A stretch of 64,000 bases of DNA, from positions 9,940,629-10,004,628 of the forward strand of contig NC_133496.1 of NCBI RefSeq assembly GCF_025370935.1, given 5' to 3'. The DNA comes from Choristoneura fumiferana. Taxonomy: Eukaryota > Arthropoda > Insecta > Lepidoptera > Tortricidae. Of this stretch, positions 43,523-54,645 are shown in pieces; positions within the stretch are counted from its first letter, which is position 1, and every line of letters begins with the position of its first letter. A program made the position numbers and the translations under genes. The notes beneath the pieces are model-generated. The model was not told the DNA's origin. It saw nothing but the letters and a program-made list of their open reading frames with translations, and ran no database searches.

Positions 43523-44109
43523 TAGTCATGGTCGACTCGAGTTGGGCTTAACTCGAATCAACTCGAGTTGAATTCTCTCCAACTCGAGTTTAAATAATTT
43601 CCTTTTTTACTTTAGTTAGTAGGTATAACTCTCCCAATACTGTTTACCTTTACTTGCCCGAATTTCACTTGCCATACCAACGTTTGCCATAAAATATATA
43701 GAACCGTGCTGTTTTTAGGATTTTTTTAAATGTCATCATATAATATAATGTAGTAGGTTAGGTTAGGTAAGTTTAATATCAACTCTGAAGAAAATACCAT
43801 TTCAGAAATAAATTACTTTATGGCAAATGAAAATTCTAGAAAACGATACATTCGGGCATATGAAATTCGGGCAAACGACAGAGAACCCTCCCAATGCATT
43901 ATAAATAAATAATATAAAAAATGAAAGAATTGAAACATAAAAATATCATTTGTTTGTCTGCTCCATTTTTTGTTTACTTTTAGTGCGAATGTGAGGAAAT
44001 AAATTGGTAAAAACTTTGAAAAATCTCTCTGTTTCATCCAGTTAACTCGAGTTCAACCCGAGTTACGTGAATTTTAACTCGAGTTAAATCCCAAGTTGGC
44101 ACATCACTA
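43523..44109. mobile_element. Non-autonomous hAT-like element, 587 bases
   Basis: Flanked by GAAGTGGC at 43515-43522 and 44110-44117, an 8-base duplication as made by hAT transposases. The ends are TAGTCATGG and the inverse of TAGTGATGTGCC. ACTCGAGTT motifs recur near both ends. It carries a second MITE at 43639-43887 and no transposase. Confidence 0.8.
43639..43887 (-). mobile_element. hAT-type MITE nested in the hAT-like element
   Basis: Inverse of the MITE at 16180-16439, with the same TTTGCCATAAAATATATAGA and GCAAATGAAAATTCTAGAAA blocks. Flanked by CTCCCAAT at 43631-43638 and 43888-43895, a perfect 8-base duplication. Confidence 0.82.
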
Positions 44110-44343
44110 GAAGTGGCAGTGGGCGGGGCACATTGCTTGCAGGACTGATGGTCAGAAGGTTCTCGAATGGCGTCCACGGACCGGGAGACGAGCTGTCGGT
44201 AGGCCTCTAACAAGATGGAGCGATGACCTGGTTAAGATTGCGGGATCGCTTTGGATGCGGAAAGCACAAGACCGGTCTGAGTGGAGAGTCTTCGAGGAGG
44301 GGGCCTATGTCCAGCAGTGGACGTCTTTCGACTGACATGATGA

Positions 44344-44934
44344 AGCTATTTTGAAGTAAATATGTAACATTATATCCTACTCATAAACAGTCTTTCCGGA
44401 TAAAATACAATCCGAAATGTATATCAGATACACGTAGTAGATATAGATCTGCCCAAATTGCAATGCGTGGTAAGGACAAAACGGGTTTTATGAATGAGTC
44501 GTACTTTCTGCTTTTCAATTCCATTGCAAGGAAATTAAATACATTTTCATTTAAAATCTTTAATTTTGACCTGCTTTTTCAATAATCATTTATTAGATTT
44601 GCCTTGACTTATTAATTAAGTTGCAAAAGGAAACTCGTACCAATTATAAAAAAAAAAACGAAAAATAAAATAAAACCAAATTTTGTAGTATCAATAATTA
44701 TATTCTTAGTCTTACAGAAAGAAATTACTTTATGCACTAGAACATAAAAAGTCATTTTACGCAGCCTTAATCCAGAATAAATACGAACTTTACGAGCATG
44801 AATTGTTTGGAAATTATTGTTTCATGGTTTTATTGAGCCTTGCCTCTGCGTGTTTATGAAGAGCGGAGCATGATTAAAAAAAAATACCTTGATGATCTGC
44901 AGTTCCAGCTCGTTTCTGCAATATTGATGGACTA
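44344..44934. other. AT-rich non-coding stretch, nothing recognised
   Basis: No supported gene or repeat. Confidence 0.4.
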
Positions 44935-45175
44935 CAGGTGGTAGGACCTTGTGCAAGGTCCGCCCGGATTGCATCCACCATCTTGCAACTGTTGTGTTTC
45001 GGCGTTGAGAATAAGACAGCCAGTGAAACTAATGGCACTTGAGGTATCCCATCTTAGGCCTCTAGGTTGGCAACGCATCTGCAATCCCCCTGGTATTGCA
45101 GGTGTCTATGGGCGGTGGTGATACCATCAGGAGACCCACTTGCTCGTTTGCTACCCAGTCGAATAAAATAAATAA
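44935..45175 (-). mobile_element. LINE/SINE 3' region (CAAGCACTGCTGCTT family), minus
   Basis: GACCTTGTGCAAGGTCCGCC, TGGCACTTGAGGTATCCCAT and CAGGAGACCCACTTGCTCGT run in inverse order to 42236-42479. The block around the CACTGCTGCTT motif is deleted. Confidence 0.65.
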
Positions 45176-47189
45176 ATAAATAAACTACACTTATTTTTCT
45201 TTTTTTTTCTACGCTCAAACCATGCACACAGAAGCAAAGCAATTGTGGGACACATATGTTTTATCATGCAGAACCTACCCTATAATCTTATAATATTCTG
45301 AAGTATCATTAAATTAGTAAAGCACTTAAGCGTGTCACACACTAAACGGATACGGTAAGATATCACTTTATTCGACTTTAGTCAGTGGAAATAGAAATTA
45401 AGGAATGTGAATAAAGTGAAGGCATAGTGAATAAAATTTTCTAGGTATCGTATTTATCGGATAGGTTCGAAATCTTGATTTCTCAATCAGCTTCAGTGAA
45501 CTTCAGTTACCTAGTTCATAAAACAGGAGAAATACGAACTTTTCCAACAAATACGATAGCAAAATATTATTTATTACATCTGTAAGTTTTAGAACAGCGA
45601 CATCTATGCCACATACATATGAACGAAGACAAACGAAAGCTCACTAGATGAGAAGATTCATGAAAGTTGCGTCGATCTAAACTTTGACGTTTATGGCGTA
45701 TCGGGCAGATTAAGAACAAATCTACCACATCTTTTTAATTTGTTATTTACCATTAAAGTGTAACATACATAAACACATTTTATCAAGTTATATCTAATCC
45801 ATGTTCTTGAATTTTCAAAATGTGAAACAATTACTAATTTCAGCGCCATCTCTGATCAAACGCCGGAACTATTATCATGGCCACGTTTGTTTACAAAAGG
45901 AACAAAAGTTCAAGGTTTCCCCGCACGTGCGAGTCGCGCGACTTCGTTTTATTTGTAAACCGTCTAGAGAAAAACGTTCATTGACGAAAACTTATCTTTG
46001 TTCTCAATAAATCTTTCGTACCTAATAATTGCAAGTGAGTATTTTCCACCATTGACTCACGTTAATTTCATTTTCAAATGGTGAATTAATATTTATTTTG
46101 CCTTTTGGGCCATGGACACTGCTAAAAAGCTTTTAAAGAGTAGTTCTTGATTACAAAAATACTATTACTACTACTACTTACCTAAAAAGGCATTAAACTG
46201 TGTCAGAAATTTAACATACCTAATTTTAAAGGATGCAGTAATGTTGTTGATTCACAAGTTCACAGTCAGTTCGCAAGTTTCCGTCAAGGTTACTATTACG
46301 CTTCCATTCATCGCTTCGTGACGTAGTCTTGGTCGTTTTATTGCAACCGCTGCGGCCTAGATGGCGTAACTGTGCAGTTATCTTTTTTTCCTCAAATGAG
46401 GCTAAGTTCTGTTCTTTTTGTCTATGACTTCGCAGTTTTACTACAGAATCGCTTATGTCATCTTCTTGATAAGTTTGATAGTTATTTTACGTTATTACCG
46501 TGGCATGATCTGTGCGGAGCGACAATCACACCTAATAATAGGTGAAGATGATATAGTCATAAATGGGCATTGGGCACGCTCACCTATTAACCACCCTTGA
46601 TTTGAAGACAGCTACATTCTAGCGTTCAGGGAACCATACAAGGCAAGTTGGGAATTTCACACCTCAACTTGCCGGATAATATTTTAAGGAAATTAACAAG
46701 CTTATGAGAAAATTAAAGAACCTAGAAAGGAACTGATCGAATTGTGAAAGAAAGTAATTGGTTGGATAAGGTCTTGGATTTTTATATATTGAAAAAGAAA
46801 GCTAACGCTAAGTTGGAGATACAATAGATGATGAAATGAATTTAATAGGTTTCTTTAACAGCTCTAGCATATACAAAAGTGCACTTCTAAGGACGTCAAT
46901 CTCATTGTGGAATCAACCAATCACATTAGCTGAATTCTAAATTAACTCCCTATCCTTGTAATTCGATAAAGTCATTTTACGATTCTGTTTTCTTCTTTCC
47001 GCTTTACTTCAATAAAACCGCATGAAACAAAACGTTAAATGCGATTGAGTCTAAATTAAACAATAAAGTAAAGCGAGTGACGCCTCTGACTACCATAGGT
47101 GATAATAATGAAGATTAAAGAAATGAGGTGTATGAAATAGTAATTTATTTAGTTTATATCACTCATACTCATTACATTGCAGAATAACA
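45176..47189. other. Non-coding stretch, little recognised
   Basis: One 9-base stem (GGCAAGTTG / CAACTTGCC, 46641-46672) stands out. Short frames at 45801-46010 and 46418-46600 have no family motif. Confidence 0.4.
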
Positions 47190-47269
47190 AAAAAATTGAA
47201 CCGCCGAAAAAACAGAAAAGCAAAAAATTATTAGCGTTTCAATTTTTTGTTTAAAAGTTTTTATTTTTT

Positions 47270-47625
47270 ACTTCTTTCTCACCCTTGGGGTAGTTTTTTT
47301 CCAAATTTATTTAATACCAATTTCAAGTTATACCCTATCCAATAAAAAAAGAATTATGAAAATCGGTCTACTCTGTAAAAAGTTATGCCTGGTCATACAT
47401 TACAATCAGTGACTGAACAATCAATCATCCCCTGTTTTCCTACTCTTAGGGTAGGAATATTTTTCCCAAATTTAAATGGAACCAGCCTCGGGGTATACCC
47501 TTTCCATTAAAAAAATAATTATCAAAATCGAACCACTCTATTAAAAGTTATGCGTGGTCATACATAAAAAAAAATACGCGTCGACTTGAGAAACTCCTCC
47601 GTTTTTTTCGTCGGTTAAAAATATA
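47270..47625. repeat. Two diverged tandem units of about 150-160 bases
   Basis: Unit 1 (about 47280-47405) and unit 2 (about 47436-47565) share GGGTAG...CCAAATTTA, TATACCCT(A/T)TCCA and AAAGTTATGC.TGGTCATACA. The right end (CTCCGTTTTTTTCGTCGGTT) is the inverse of the CTTCAAAAAAGGAGGA family end. Confidence 0.55.
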
Positions 47626-48094
47626 CAACAGAAACAAGAAAAATTCTACATTTTGAACCAGTTTTTGTATAAACATTTGAAGATCAAGCCTGCTAGCCAA
47701 GATAAATGATTTATCTAACAAATTTATACAAACTAAAGCTCAATTTACAAGCAAACAGTCTCTAATTGCTGACAGACATGGATATGTAGATAATTTAGGC
47801 ACTCTTAAGAAAGTAATAGCTTACAATTATAATAATGAAAGAGCGCTACATAAATCCTACATTTAAAGAGAAAGTTACATAAAAACTACGTTTCGTTTTT
47901 ATTTTAAGCTAAAAGCTTTTATATTCTTAATGAACTATAGAACCTAACTAAAAATCGTTCCAGGCAAGTATAATATCTACTAGGTAAAATCATTTATCTT
48001 ATTAGACTTAGACCTATCAAATAAGTCCTGTTTGTGAAATTACTTAACGCAAGTTTTTGTTAAGGATTTCAATTTTATTACAAACTTTTTTGAT
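47626..48094. other. AT-rich non-coding stretch, nothing recognised
   Basis: No supported gene or repeat. Confidence 0.4.
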
Positions 48095-48240
48095 GACTAT
48101 AAATTTTGGCAGCTGTACTTTTGTCATTTACATGTCATATTAGCACCAAGTTTCAAGTCGATGCTATAAATTTAATGACTGAAGAGTTCTACCCAGCGGA
48201 GACGATACAGTACTGGCTAGACTCTCAAAATTTTACTACC
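48095..48240 (+). repeat. Dispersed repeat (GCTGTACTTTT / AAGTCGATGC family), diverged
   Basis: GCAGCTGTACTTTTGTCATT, CAAGTTTCAAGTCGATGCTA and GAAGAGTTCTACCCAGCGGA match 23985-24130 loosely. Confidence 0.45.
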
Positions 48241-49709
48241 AGATGAAATAAAATTAGTATCACCAAACTAACGTAAATATGTCAGTTTTAGCACAATCTG
48301 ATACCAAGCAAGGTTCGCCAATAGTTAGCAAATTTTGAAATCAAGGTACACCGACGACAACTAAGATGAACATTGCAAGTTAAAAGAATAAAAGCTTGCA
48401 AAAAACAGCATAAGGTTATAGTCCATAGTTTCTTTTTCATATGGGAATATAACAGAGGGTCTACCGAGAGACAATTTCTAAAAGTCCCTTCACAGTTTCA
48501 ACTTCACTTCACACTACGATTCTCAAGGTATTGGTGTCTGCCAATGGTCGCTAAGTGCCTTCTTCATGCCCAAGCTTGTATGTATAGGCTGTGCGTTGTT
48601 TGTCACTCAAGTCATGTTTCTCTTTTTTATACCTTACCAGTTACCTGTTTAAATAGTTAATCTCTGTAACAGAGCAAATAAGAGGAAATACAGCAGAAGA
48701 TCATTAAGAAAGCACTACGTCTTGAAGTGATTTGTAAAACTTTCAAAGACATTTTTTAAAACCTACACATAATACGCAGAATATAACGGTACCCAAGCGA
48801 AAAAACTGAAACCGATCGGTGAGATAAATACAAGCAATTATTCATAACTTGTTTAAAGTTGATTGAGCGCTAACTTTGGTGGTGTTCAGACAAGTGACAA
48901 GGCACGATAATTATCTTTTAGCTTCTCTGAGCTTAAAAGTTTGAGTCATGTTTTTTCTAAGAATTGCTTAGGTATTTAGCGTCTGTATTAATTTCGCTCA
49001 GGTTTGTGTGAGAAATTGAACACGTCACATTTGTACTATGAACTGTGATTAAAAAAGTGCGTACTTTAAAAAGCTCCGATCGATAAAATTTGTTCCCAAT
49101 TCCCGCAAAAGATTTAGAACGTAATATAAACTTAAGTACATAAAAAACTTGAAAACATAAAACAGCTCCAAAATATTCTCATAATAGATCTTACGGAGCT
49201 GTCAGTAAACTTAAATATCTCAATATAAAAATAAATTGATCTATTCCAAAAATAATACTGATGCACTTTTTAAGAAACAAATCGCCAAATATGAAAATCA
49301 AATTGAGTATTGATGATCAAAACAAATCATTTGATGCTATCAAAATTTTTACTTTTCATGCAATGTTATGAACGTGACTGATAATGATTTCACCATTACC
49401 TTTCTCTGGTGTTAGAGGGCAAACGTCCGACCTGGATACAAGGAAAGCTGCAAGGGTTTGCCTTAAGATACAAGAGGATAGGAATAATAAAACAATATTT
49501 TACTATCAGCTGACCCGAATTTTCAGGATATTGCAGCAAAATACATAACTGTTACGTGGAAGAAAGACCAATTTTAAAACTTGTGTGAATCATCATGTTT
49601 TTTGGTACTATAAAATAGCAAAATTAAAGTGACTTCGCAGCTGTATGCGTGTTATAAATTGAATGTTATAAAAAGGAGTTGTTATATGAGAAACTTTAAT
49701 TTTACAAAA
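48241..49709. other. Non-coding stretch, nothing recognised
   Basis: A 95-residue frame (48373-48660) shows no motif; no supported repeat. Confidence 0.4.
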
Positions 49710-49820
49710 ATGAAGTTAGCTTTAGTAAGAGCATCCAGTCTATTCCTATTAATATTATTTTTAACTGCCTGCACAAACTTTTTGTACCAACGAAATAACG
49801 CTTGCTTGCATTATTTTTGA
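49710..49820 (+). CDS. Candidate short signal-peptide ORF, 36 aa (weak)
   Basis: The frame begins MKLALVRASSLFLLILFLTA, a strong signal-peptide or membrane-segment look, and stops after 36 codons. A TATA box (TATAAAA, 49667-49673) lies 43 bases upstream. It may be the first exon of an unseen gene or chance in AT-rich DNA. It sits 1.1 kb beyond the 3' end of gene C. No function proposed. Confidence 0.13.
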   Translation: MKLALVRASSLFLLILFLTACTNFLYQRNNACLHYF

Positions 49821-50453
49821 TTTAGAAATGCCGTACATAATATATTTTTTATTATTGAAATTCCTGCTCCAATTTGTGACATCGCTGTTCCTTTTATATT
49901 TTTTCGAATTTAAATTATTTTTAAATACAACTAAAGGTTACGAAATAAATTCTTAACTTTTGACTTTAAAAACATTCCTATGACTCATTTATTGAAATGA
50001 TGACGGATGTTTCTATAAATCGCCCACCACTCGTCACTTTTACTACACCAATTATTTTCTCATCGCGTGTGTTATGCATTGAAAGCACTGTTTTTGTCAA
50101 AACATTGTGTTCTGTGGCATTTGGAGGTTCTGTGGGAAATAAATCTTCATCACAAAGTTCACAGTATTGTGTGTGAAGCGTTTTTTATTGTATCGAATGT
50201 ATGCCAGGATGGATCCGTTCATGGTTATACCAATAGCGGTTTCCTGGTTTAGCGGTTTGCCTCATTACTAACCTGTTAACCGTTTGTAACAAGCCTATCT
50301 ACGGTTACATCGCTTACAACTTCAGGTCAAGCTTCACAATAACCGTGACAATGTAAATTTTCTTTCCAAGAGTTTCATTTGTTTCGATTTGACGCGGTTG
50401 TTAAAATTTTAAGTAATTTTCTATCTTTATGGGAATAAAAAGCATTGCATGGT
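49821..50453. other. AT-rich non-coding stretch, nothing recognised
   Basis: No supported gene or repeat. Confidence 0.4.
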
Positions 50454-50459
50454 TTTATT
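50454..50459 (-). terminator. Possible poly(A) signal of gene C
   Basis: TTTATT on the plus strand reads AATAAA on the minus strand, about 490 bases past the gene C stop. Other TTTATT hexamers nearer the stop were not seen, but weaker variants (ATTAAA-like) could be used instead. Confidence 0.3.
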
Positions 50460-50944
50460 TTTTAATAACAACAATCGATCGCTGATATTAGGACATACTT
50501 ACTTGTAATAAATAAACTATTATTGTTATATTAATACAAACTCAATACTTATGAATAAAAATACAGTCATGAAGGTTTCAGGAATACATATTTTTCATGC
50601 TTATAATAACATGATTTAAATTTTTCATTAAACATATAATAAATATGTACAAAATATTGATATTCTTAAATAATACTTATAAAATATTAAAGCCAAGTAG
50701 GTACTGGTTGTAAGCAACCATACATAATTTATAATAAATGTAAATAAATGAACTAAATAAGAACATAATAAACACTCGACCACCTTAAACAAGGTCTAAT
50801 GAGAAATGACTAAATAATATTGAGCGAAACAAAACTTAACAAATCAGTCAATAAATAAACATTCACACGCAATAAATAATTTGAAATAAGTTAACGATGG
50901 GTTCGAGAAATCTCGGCACTAGGTCATATAACTAGGGCACCTTA

Positions 50945-51754
50945 CTAGGGCTTTTGCGCACTGTATGCTAAGCTCTGTGCTTCCACTGATCTGCCCCAAC
51001 CTCCTCCGTGGCCGCCTCCGCCTCCGCCGCTGCTGGCGCCGTATCCACCCGAGGAGTCACCACCATACCCACTGGAACCACCATAATCATGGCTCGAAGT
51101 ATGACTTGAACTATGCTGAGGATGTGCCACTACTTCATACGTCACGTGTTTCTGTTGGGAGAGTAATTTCTTTAATCCAATGATGGCAGACAACACTAGA
51201 GCCAACTTGCCAATCAGCAAGGCTTTTCCAGCAATCAACGCAATAGCTCCAATTGCTAATGGCATGATCGCCATCAATTTCATTCCCAAAATCATCATCA
51301 AAGGTCCTAACATCTTCTGTGCCTTCTTCTTCTTTCCTCGTCCTTCTTCTGACACTTCATTGTCTTCAGTGAAGGATGACACTGTGTCCTCTAAAGCTCG
51401 CCCCACACTAGTAACGGTATCCACAACATCAGATCCTTTTACTTCCACTTGGATGGAATGTGTATCTAGGTATCTCTTCAGTCTTGAAAGGGGATCCAAA
51501 GACCGTGGCGCGCCAGTTTCTTGAGGGGCGTCGGATGCTCTGACAACGGTGACGCCGTCCGATAGCGCGAAGCTCTCCTTTTGTCCGATCATCTTGTCGA
51601 CGAACGAGAAGAACTTGTATTTGAGGCATGATGTGGAGTCTTTGCGGAGACAGTCGTTGATTCCATCTAGGTCGTTTTCTGAGTGGCCTGTATCTTGGGC
51701 GGGCAAAGCCGCACAAGCCGCCGCGAGAGCTATAAACGCACAAGTCCGCCACAT
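50945..51754 (-). CDS. Osiris family protein (gene C), single exon, 269 aa
   Basis: Osiris (DUF1676) protein on one uninterrupted exon. I choose the ATG at 51754-51752; the in-frame GTG 15 bases upstream is not a usual eukaryotic start. Signal peptide MWRTCAFIALAAACAALPA (1-19). Cysteines at 35 and 43 precede CLKYKFF, where A and B have their first intron. DUF1676 core with LSDGVTVVR and RYLDTHSIQVEVK. EEGRGKKKK (136-144) spans the second intron site of A and B without a break. Hydrophobic stretch 148-196, TYEVVAHPQH (205-214), a Ser/Gly/Tyr-rich tail (about 215-255) with GHGGGWGRS shared with gene B, and AQSLAY (259-264). The Gly-rich insert is longer than in A and B. A clear TATA/initiator promoter argues against a dead retrocopy. 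Known role of the family: secretory or endosomal proteins of cuticle-forming cells. Confidence 0.94.
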   Translation of the reverse strand: MWRTCAFIALAAACAALPAQDTGHSENDLDGINDCLRKDSTSCLKYKFFSFVDKMIGQKESFALSDGVTVVRASDAPQETGAPRSLDPLSRLKRYLDTHSIQVEVKGSDVVDTVTSVGRALEDTVSSFTEDNEVSEEGRGKKKKAQKMLGPLMMILGMKLMAIMPLAIGAIALIAGKALLIGKLALVLSAIIGLKKLLSQQKHVTYEVVAHPQHSSSHTSSHDYGGSSGYGGDSSGGYGASSGGGGGGHGGGWGRSVEAQSLAYSAQKP

Positions 51755-51775
51755 AGTAAGCTCGTTCACTACACT

Positions 51776-51806
51776 GGTGCGCTCGCGCGGCGCGTCACCT
51801 TAAATA
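51776..51806 (-). promoter_or_regulatory. Core promoter of gene C (TATA plus initiator)
   Basis: On the minus strand TATTTAAG (51806-51799) is followed about 30 bases later by ACCAGTGT, an initiator-like site near 51776. The ATG follows 22 bases later, so the 5' UTR would be short. An inverted CCAAT motif lies just upstream at 51825-51830. Confidence 0.65.
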
Positions 51807-53234
51807 CCTCGCTTTACCCCTCGCCCAATGAAAAAAACTCACCGAAATATCAGAATGGACTTTCTTCGGAGTCTGGAAGTAAAAGTGTGGTCCAGGTTTC
51901 ATAAGATGTTGCATTAATGTGAAAGCCTGTGTTATTACAGTAAACGTAAGCGGCCATTGAAAAGGTCGCGAATTCGTGTCGGACACTTGTTTTTGCGTTT
52001 TCATTCATGAATTCTTGTTAATGCTTTGTTTTTGCGGAGAATGATTGCGACATTACAATTATTATGCTGGATATTTTTTTATAAGCAGACTCATAGTATT
52101 GCATTGATACCCAACGTGTTTTAAATGTTTTGTTTTAATAAAAGCGAGTAATGGACATACAAATTCAATGTGCCATAACACAATGTTGACGATCGTTTAC
52201 TATTTTGTTAACATCTAGCAAACTAGCATGTTTATTCACAAACTGTTAATGAATTGAAAAAAATCAATGAAATGACATGTGTCATCAATGTAAATTCTGA
52301 TGACATTTTCTAAGTGGGTGGCTTATGAAAATTTCCATCTAACAACTTAACGACTACAGACGTAGTGGGATATGGGAGTTATTCGTCGGCAGTAGTAGTC
52401 ACGGAATGCCAAGGAAATCCTTGCCAAACAGGTCCGGTGCAGGAAAACGGCTGCTTTACTATGAAAGTTAGAAAGTAAACTCTGTTTAAACTTAAAATGT
52501 ACTAATTCTAAAAGTATAAAATCACTTGGTATACTTATCAATTTGCTCCGTAGTATGACATTGTGTAGAATGAATCTAAAACATTTAAAAGCTTTGAAAT
52601 CAAAAACTGTCTTCATTCTGTAAAATAATTAACTTAACGTATTTTCTTTGATATGTAAATATTTGATTGAAATTTTAACACATTCAACTGAATCCCATTT
52701 ATACTCTGTAGAAATTAATGTTCATAGAGCTTTGTAGACTGGTCATAAATAGCTGAGTGAAAATTTAGTTTTTTTATTCCTCTGAATTAACATGATTAAT
52801 TTAGTGAAATAATTTAGATCAAGTTTATAAGATTCACGGTTAATTACCTACATTAGACCATGATTGCTTTCAATGAGCTCTTGATATTTCGATGCAGTGT
52901 TGCTTATATTATGATTTTGAGTAGACTGATTACACTGAATAATATATATGAAGTTATCATGATTATGGTTCTATTAATAATAAGAAGAAAAAAATTATCG
53001 TGCATGTTTCATTCCACAATTGATGTCACGACTTTTTAGTCCCTCCCCCTGTTAATGAGGGGTTCTGTGATAGGCATTTTGCGCCAATATCGTGAGGTCC
53101 ATTTGATAAGCTTGACATCTGTATCTTATTTGCTATTGGTTATATAACTAAAAATAAATGAGGCAATCTCAAGATAACCCTAACGTAAAACGGATCTATC
53201 GATACTAACGCCATCTAGTGTTTCTATCACCTGT
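51807..53234. other. Upstream region of gene C, nothing recognised
   Basis: No supported gene or repeat. ORFs overlapping gene C on the plus strand are shadows. Confidence 0.4.
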
Positions 53235-53435
53235 CAAAGAAGGTTTTGGTAAAAAATTCATTTTTAATACAAGCTGTTTTTGCTGACTGTACTTTTTGTT
53301 GACTGTACTTGTATTGTCACTCAAACTACATTTGCATGCCAAATTTTAATTCGATGCCATTAACCGTTGAAGAGAGTCCTGTGGAGACGATCCTGGCCGG
53401 ACTAACAAGATGTCACTACCAGTACTGTAAAAATA
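53235..53435 (+). repeat. Dispersed repeat (TTTTTGCTGACTGTAC family)
   Basis: TTTTTGCTGACTGTACTTTT, CTCAAACTACATTTGCATGC, TCGATGCCATTAACCGTTGA and GATCCTGGCCGGACTAACAA; close to 23985-24130. Confidence 0.62.
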
Positions 53436-54109
53436 CCTCAACAGCACACGTCTATTGGTAGTTCCTTAGGTTTTAGTAAATATTGGTTTCCAGCAATTAA
53501 ATGTAATCATTTTTGATCTCATACGTATTTTTACTTTGAAAATTAACAACAATTTTATTGTGTTGTGTTGATATTGATTTTAATAATAAAATAAATTTTA
53601 AGTCAACGAAATCTAAAGAATTTCGTGATTAAAAACTATAGAATAATTCCAGTTCTCCTAAACACTCGAAATGAATAAGGTAGCTCGTATGGCAGAACCA
53701 AAAAGAAAAATCAATAATCTCAACTTTTTCATTTCGGTACGTCTTTGTCAGTTACCTACCATCTAAGCTACACTACGTAGACTCTAATACTGGATATTCA
53801 TGCATACCTACACGGGCCAGTCAACTTTTTTACCGACACTAATCTGTCCGCGACATTTTTCAAAAAATTGCAGATTTTTGTAAGTAAACATGTTTTTTCT
53901 GTAATTTAATAGATGGTGTACATGAATACATGCCATCCTACGTAAGTTCAACCTATTAAACCGTGAAATATCTTGTTGGAAGTACGATTTTTTGATAACG
54001 CCTGAGACAATTTTGGTAACGCAGGAGACGCCCAAAGTGTCGGTAAAATAGTTGATTGGCCCACCTACAAATTTGTACAGTTCCCTCGGTGCAGGAATCC
54101 AACTCGCAT
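53436..54109. other. Non-coding stretch, nothing recognised
   Basis: No supported gene or repeat. Confidence 0.4.
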
Positions 54110-54362
54110 TTGGCTAGTTTTTACAAGCTTTTATTTAGTTTGTCACCTGTCCCGCTGTCTGTCAGTCTGTAATCAAATCTTGCAATTTAAATTCGACCAA
54201 CTTCCAGTAGTCGGATTGACTTGAAATTTGGCACTCATGTAATTTGCGTGACAAAACAATAATCTGGTAGTGACATCCTGCTAGTCCGGCCAAGAAATCT
54301 TCAATGGCATTGACTTGAAATTTGGTATGCAAATACAGTTTGGGTGACAATACAAGTCCAAG
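54110..54362 (-). repeat. Dispersed repeat (TTTTTGCTGACTGTAC family), minus
   Basis: TAGTCCGGCCAAGAAATCTT, CAATGGCATTGACTTGAAAT and GGTGACAATACAAG read the family in reverse; an upstream TGACTTGAAATTTGGCACTC repeats part of it. Confidence 0.55.
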
Positions 54363-54399
54363 TCCTCTTCCAAAACATACTCTAAATCTTTTACAGTGC

Positions 54400-54645
54400 A
54401 AGCTGCTAGGCTGTGGAATCGGTTACCGACCTCCATCAGGCAATCTCTCCAGGGACTGGTGAGGACATTTCCCTATTCATGGCAAACAAGGGCTTGAGAA
54501 GGATGTGGCTACCACCTTCTACCTTGCCAAACACCGGCTGTCTTACTCGCCACGCCGAGTGCAAGCACTGCTGCTTCAAGGCAGGATTAGCGAGCAAGAT
54601 GGTGGTAGCAATCCGGGCGGACCTTTTACCACCTACCGCTCCTTT
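54400..54645 (+). mobile_element. LINE 3' region (CAAGCACTGCTGCTT family)
   Basis: The left part (GGCTGTGGAATCGGTTACCG, CTCCAGGGACTGGTGAGGAC) looks like the end of a LINE reverse-transcriptase ORF (LWNRLPTSIRQS-like). The right part CAAGCACTGCTGCTTCAAGG and GAGCAAGATGGTGGTAGCAA is the shared 3' block. Confidence 0.62.

Larger units (their letters stand above)
43459..44343 (+). mobile_element. RTE-like LINE 3' part, split by a hAT-like element
   Basis: The left part (43459-43522) encodes DDIRSRTKVAGIARRIATLK. The right part (44110-44343) continues with WxWAGHIA, EWRPRTGRRAVG and ends GGCCTATGTCCAGCAGTGG then a short GAT tail. Removing the insertion with one copy of its 8-base duplication rejoins the family sequence. 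Small deletions break the frame. Confidence 0.82.

Noticed and set aside
46641..46672. 9-base stem as a transcription terminator
   Set aside because: Rho-independent terminators do not apply in a nuclear genome, and no gene ends here.
51180..51524. 114-codon frame on the plus strand
   Set aside because: It lies wholly antisense to Osiris gene C, shows no motif of its own and is a shadow of the coding bias.
51429..51752. 107-codon frame on the minus strand
   Set aside because: Out-of-frame shadow of gene C; the Osiris frame carries all family motifs.
51755..51769. GTG as an earlier start of gene C
   Set aside because: GTG is not a usual eukaryotic start, and the next in-frame ATG gives a cleaner signal peptide.
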